From positions 1-43,793 of the forward strand of contig CAJTZL010000020.1 in assembly GCA_910583695.1 (NCBI GenBank): a DNA stretch of 43,793 nt, read 5' to 3'. This DNA comes from an uncultured Oscillibacter sp. (GTDB lineage: Bacteria; Bacillota; Clostridia; Oscillospirales; Oscillospiraceae). How positions within the stretch are numbered: the first letter of the stretch is position 1; each line of letters opens with the position of its first letter. The translations under genes and the position numbers were made by a program. Shown piece after piece: positions 40,805 through 43,793 of the stretch. The notes beneath the pieces were generated by a model. The model did no database searches. It was given only the letters and a program-made list of their open reading frames with translations, and was not told where the DNA came from.

Positions 40805-41914
40805 TCACTTCGCGGCCTTGGCAGCCCGGATGGCCTCGGTCAGCAGCGGAGTGACCTTGAACAGGTCGCCGCAGATGCCGTAGTCCGCAATCTCGAAGAT
40901 CGGGGCCGTGTCGTTTTTGTTCACCGCAATGATGCACTCGGAGTCCTGCATGCCCGCCTTGTGCTGAATCGCACCGGAGATGCCCAGGGCCACGTACACC
41001 TTCGGATGCACCGTCTTGCCCGTCTGGCCCACCTGATGGTCCGCGCTCAGCCAGCCGCTGTCAATGGTGGCACGGGAGCCGCCGACTACGCCGCCCAGCT
41101 CCGCCGCCAGCTCTTCCGCCAGCTTGATGCCGCCCTCGACGTCCTTGCTGATGCCGCGGCCCACGGACACGATGAAGTCCGCGCCGATCAGGTCCACCAG
41201 CTTCTTCGCCGCCTTGACCACTTCCGTGACCTCGGTCTGCACGTCCGCCTCGCTCAGGGTGAACGCCGGCTTCTCAATGACGCAGGCGTCGGCTTTCGCC
41301 TGATCGAAGGGGTTCTTCTTCATGACGCCCGGGCGCACCGTCGCCATGCAGGGACGGAAGCGGGGGCAGATGATGGTGGCCATCAGGTGGCCGCCGAAGG
41401 CCGGACGGGTCATCTTCAGGTTCCGGTCCTCCATGTCCCACTTCTGGCCGTCCACGTCCAGGGTGGAAGCCTCCCGCAGGAACTGGATGTAGTTGGCGAC
41501 ATCAATGTCCAGGTGGGTGCAGTCCGCGCAGAGGCCGGTGTGCAGCCGGGCCGCGCAGCGGGGAGCCAGGTCCCGGCCGATGTTCGTCGCACCGATCAGG
41601 AACGCCTCGGGCTTCAGCTCCTCGATGACGTCGCAGATGACTTTCGCGTAGGCGTCCGTGTTGTAGACGGACAGCATGGGGCTCTCGCAGACGTAGACCT
41701 TGTCCGCGCCGTAGCCGCCCAGCTCCTTGGCCGCGGCCTCGATGCCCTCGCCGCCCAGCAGCAGGCCGCAGAGGTTCACGCCCAGCTCGTTGGCCAGATC
41801 GCGGCCCTTGGAAATCAGCTCGAAGTCGGTGGGCATCAGCTTGCCCTCGCGCTGCTCGCAGAAAACCCAGACGTCTTTGAAGGCAGCGATATCCGCGCTA
41901 TTAAAAGTAGACAT
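40805..41914 (-). CDS. etfA: Electron transfer flavoprotein alpha subunit
   Basis: EtfA with EtfB carries electrons to or from acyl-CoA dehydrogenase. In butyrate-forming clostridia the Bcd-EtfAB complex bifurcates electrons from NADH to crotonyl-CoA and ferredoxin. The product is 369 residues from ATG 41914 (AAGGGGGA upstream); the preceding 27 codons overlap etfB. The FAD-binding C-terminal half is clear: SVGRGISKDVEGG, GGSRATIDSGWLSADHQVGQTG (in part), YVALGISGAIQHKAGM and IIAVNKNDTAPIFEIADYG. The N-terminal domain has IGATNIGRDLAPR. It is last in the operon. Confidence 0.96.
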   Translation of the reverse strand: MSTFNSADIAAFKDVWVFCEQREGKLMPTDFELISKGRDLANELGVNLCGLLLGGEGIEAAAKELGGYGADKVYVCESPMLSVYNTDAYAKVICDVIEELKPEAFLIGATNIGRDLAPRCAARLHTGLCADCTHLDIDVANYIQFLREASTLDVDGQKWDMEDRNLKMTRPAFGGHLMATIICPRFRPCMATVRPGVMKKNPFDQAKADACVIEKPAFTLSEADVQTEVTEVVKAAKKLVDLIGADFIVSVGRGISKDVEGGIKLAEELAAELGGVVGGSRATIDSGWLSADHQVGQTGKTVHPKVYVALGISGAIQHKAGMQDSECIIAVNKNDTAPIFEIADYGICGDLFKVTPLLTEAIRAAKAAK

Positions 41915-41933
41915 ATTCGTTTTATCCCCCTTC

Positions 41934-42734
41934 TCAGATGATATGCTTGGCGGCCAGGATGCCCGCCAGCTTCTCGCAGGTGGCCTTGTCCGCACCCTCC
42001 AGCATCATGCCGGCGCCCTTCTGGGGCGGGGTGAAGCTCTTGAAGATGTTGGTGGGAGAGCCTTTCAGGCCGATGGTGGTGGCGTCGATCAGGGGATCGT
42101 CCTTCAAGTCCTCATAGCCATAGGTGGTCAGGGGCTTTCCATAAGCCTCGAACACACCGCCCACGCTCATGTAGCGGGGCTCGTTCAGCTCTTTGATGCA
42201 GGTGATGAGGCAGGGGGTCTGAGCCTTGATGGTCATGTACCCGTCCTCCAGCATCCGTTTGACGGTGACGGTATTGCCTTCTTTGGTGATGTCCGCAGCG
42301 TAGGTGATCTGAGGCAGATGCAGCTTCTCCGCCATCTGGGGGCCCACCTGGGCGGTGTCGCCGTCGATGGCTTGCCGGCCGCACATGACAATGTCATCGG
42401 CTTCTACGCCGATGCGGTTCACCGCCGCGGCCAGGATCTGAGAGGTGGCGTAAGTATCGGAGCCGCCGAACTCCCGGGCGGAGACCAGGATGGCCTCGTC
42501 CGCTCCCATGGCCAGGGCTTCCCGAAGCATGCCGGCCGCCGGGGGCGGGCCCATGGTGACGACGACGACCTTGCAGCCCGTGGCGTCCTTCATTTTCAGG
42601 GCGGCCTCCAGGGCGTTCATATCGTCGGGATTTGTGATGGTCTGCATGGAAGCACGGTTCAGGGTACCGTCGGGATTGACCGCGACCTTTCCGGAGGTAT
42701 CGGGAACCTGCTTGATGGAAACAATGATTTTCAT
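41934..42734 (-). CDS. etfB: Electron transfer flavoprotein beta subunit
   Basis: This is the 266-residue EtfB subunit, partner of EtfA. The start ATG 42734 has AGGAGG (42744-42749). It begins MKIIVSIKQVPDT and has NPDDMNALEAALKMKD, VTMGPPPAAGMLREALAMGADEA (in part) and the signature CGRQAIDGDTAQVGPQMAE. EtfB binds AMP or, in bifurcating Etfs, a second FAD that takes hydride from NADH. The gene order bcd-etfB-etfA matches the clostridial butyryl-CoA dehydrogenase complex. Confidence 0.96.
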   Translation of the reverse strand: MKIIVSIKQVPDTSGKVAVNPDGTLNRASMQTITNPDDMNALEAALKMKDATGCKVVVVTMGPPPAAGMLREALAMGADEAILVSAREFGGSDTYATSQILAAAVNRIGVEADDIVMCGRQAIDGDTAQVGPQMAEKLHLPQITYAADITKEGNTVTVKRMLEDGYMTIKAQTPCLITCIKELNEPRYMSVGGVFEAYGKPLTTYGYEDLKDDPLIDATTIGLKGSPTNIFKSFTPPQKGAGMMLEGADKATCEKLAGILAAKHII

Positions 42735-42752
42735 GACCGTTTACCTCCTATC

Positions 42753-43793
42753 TTATTTCACGCCCAGGCGGCTGGAAATGACCATGCGCTGGACTTCGGA
42801 TGTACCCTCGTAAATCTCGGTGATCTTGGCGTCCCGCATCATGCGCTCCACGGGATATTCCCGGGTGTAGCCGTAGCCGCCGAAGAGCTGAACGGCCCGG
42901 CGGGTCACGTCGGAGGCGGCCTCGGCGGCGAAGAGCTTCGCCATGGAGGCGTCCATGGAATAGTCCTCGTGCAGCTGCTTCTTGCAGGCGGCGGCGTAGA
43001 CCAGATACTGGGCGGCCTGCATGCGGCAGTGCATGTCGGCCAGCTGGAACTGGGTGTTCTGGAACTGGCTCAGGCGGCGGCCGAACTGGACGCGCTCCTG
43101 GGTGTACTTCACAGCCTCGTTCACCGCGCCCTCGCCCAGGCCCAGGGCCTGGGCCGCGATACCGATGCGGCCGCCGTCCAGAGTCATCATGGCGATCTTG
43201 AAGCCCTTGCCCTCTTTGCCCAGCAGGTTCTCCTTGGGAACGATGCAGTCCTCAAAGATCAGATCGCAGGTGGAGGAGCCGCGGATGCCCATTTTCTTCT
43301 CGTGCTTGCCGGTGGAGAAGCCGGGGAAGTCCTTTTCCACGATGAAGGCGGAGATGCCGTGGTTTCCCTTGGATTTGTCGGTCATGGCCATGACCACAAA
43401 GGTATCCGCCACATTTCCGTTGGTGATGAAGCACTTGGAGCCATTGAGGACATAGTGATCGCCCTCCAGAACGGCGGTGGTCTGCTGGCCGGAGGCGTCG
43501 GTGCCGGCGCCGGGCTCCGTGAGGCCGAAGGCGCCGATCTTCTTGCCGCTCAGCAGGTCGGGGAGATACTTCTTCTTCTGCTCCTCGGTGCCGTGCTCAA
43601 AGATGGGGGCGCAGCACAGGGAGGTGTGGGCGGAGACAATGACGGCAGTAGTGCCGCAGACCTTGGCCAGCTCTTCCACGCACATGGCATAAGAGAGAAC
43701 GTCACCGCCGGCGCCGCCGTACTCCTTGGGGAAGTAAATGCCCATCATGCCCAGCTTGGCCATCTTCTCCACGGTCTCCATGGGGAAGCGCTC
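42753..43793 (-). CDS. bcd: Acyl-CoA dehydrogenase, probably butyryl-CoA dehydrogenase (5' truncated by window edge)
   Basis: This is an FAD-dependent short-chain acyl-CoA dehydrogenase, 346 residues visible of about 380. The frame runs open to the last base of the window, so the start lies beyond it. Family marks are FGLTEPGAGTDASGQ, GSKCFITNG, MGIRGSSTCDLIFEDC, ERVQFGRRLSQFQ, LFGGYGYTREYPVERMMRDAK and IYEGTSEVQR, whose Glu is the catalytic base in short-chain members. It precedes etfB by 18 bases. In this setting it most likely reduces crotonyl-CoA to butyryl-CoA during fermentation; other acyl chain specificities cannot be excluded. Confidence 0.93.
   Translation of the reverse strand, partial: ERFPMETVEKMAKLGMMGIYFPKEYGGAGGDVLSYAMCVEELAKVCGTTAVIVSAHTSLCCAPIFEHGTEEQKKKYLPDLLSGKKIGAFGLTEPGAGTDASGQQTTAVLEGDHYVLNGSKCFITNGNVADTFVVMAMTDKSKGNHGISAFIVEKDFPGFSTGKHEKKMGIRGSSTCDLIFEDCIVPKENLLGKEGKGFKIAMMTLDGGRIGIAAQALGLGEGAVNEAVKYTQERVQFGRRLSQFQNTQFQLADMHCRMQAAQYLVYAAACKKQLHEDYSMDASMAKLFAAEAASDVTRRAVQLFGGYGYTREYPVERMMRDAKITEIYEGTSEVQRMVISSRLGVK

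Noticed and set aside
1..43793. CRISPR arrays, tRNA or rRNA genes, prophage or insertion-sequence transposase genes
   Set aside because: No regularly spaced repeats, no tRNA-like cloverleaf and no transposase, integrase or phage structural protein was seen when reading the window.

Overview
The window reads as chromosome of a GC-rich (roughly 60% G+C) low-oxygen Bacillota, most likely an Oscillospiraceae-type gut clostridium (Flavonifractor, Lawsonibacter, Oscillibacter or a relative). The reasons are the strong AGGAGG ribosome binding sites, sigma-A promoters with 17-bp spacers, an S-layer-homology protein, BMP-type nucleoside import, GH36/GH42 glycosidases and a bcd-etfB-etfA electron-transfer set typical of butyrate producers. 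The taxonomic call is an inference; there is no rRNA in the window.

Layout. 1-1290: the end of a housekeeping rimM-trmD operon and a terminator. 1292-5154: a secreted SLH-domain protein, divergent from a type III-like DNA adenine methyltransferase (Mod) with no Res partner. 5205-11050: a two-component system (regulator, kinase) with two ABC ATPases and one 862-residue FtsX/MacB-type permease. Three direct repeats with an 11-bp period lie in front of the permease and probably bind the regulator. 11250-17802: a four-gene operon (SLC13-like transporter, short-chain dehydrogenase, COG0402 amidohydrolase, BCCT transporter) with a divergent LysR regulator. It looks like a catabolic island for an unidentified charged or N-containing substrate and is the best candidate for an undescribed pathway. 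17804-18113: a MITE-like inverted-repeat element, then a terminator. 18222-23356: a complete BMP-family nucleoside importer (lipoprotein, duplicated ATPase, two permeases).

23473-25577: a HAD-IIA phosphatase and a Gfo/Idh/MocA dehydrogenase, each with its own promoter. 25597-25900: a 59-residue small-protein gene with its own sigma-A promoter and ribosome binding site. 25901-26361: AT-rich control DNA. 26362-31111: a GPH-type sugar transporter and GH36 alpha-galactosidase operon, with a convergent AraC regulator. 31146-32589: a NifX-like metal-binding protein, an HxlR regulator, and a divergent flavin-binding protein gene broken by a one-base frameshift. 32605-34578: nucleoside hydrolase and ribokinase-like kinase, which together with the BMP importer suggest nucleoside scavenging. 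34586-38340: an SUV3-like RNA helicase, divergent from a tandem-duplicated ThyX-like protein. 38567-40646: GH42 beta-galactosidase. 40805-43793: etfA, etfB and the truncated acyl-CoA dehydrogenase gene on the minus strand.

Functionally the window combines carbohydrate use (alpha- and beta-galactosides), nucleoside salvage, an acyl-CoA dehydrogenase/Etf module for energy metabolism, and one putative new catabolic locus. All functions are inferred from sequence motifs recognised by eye; no database search was possible.
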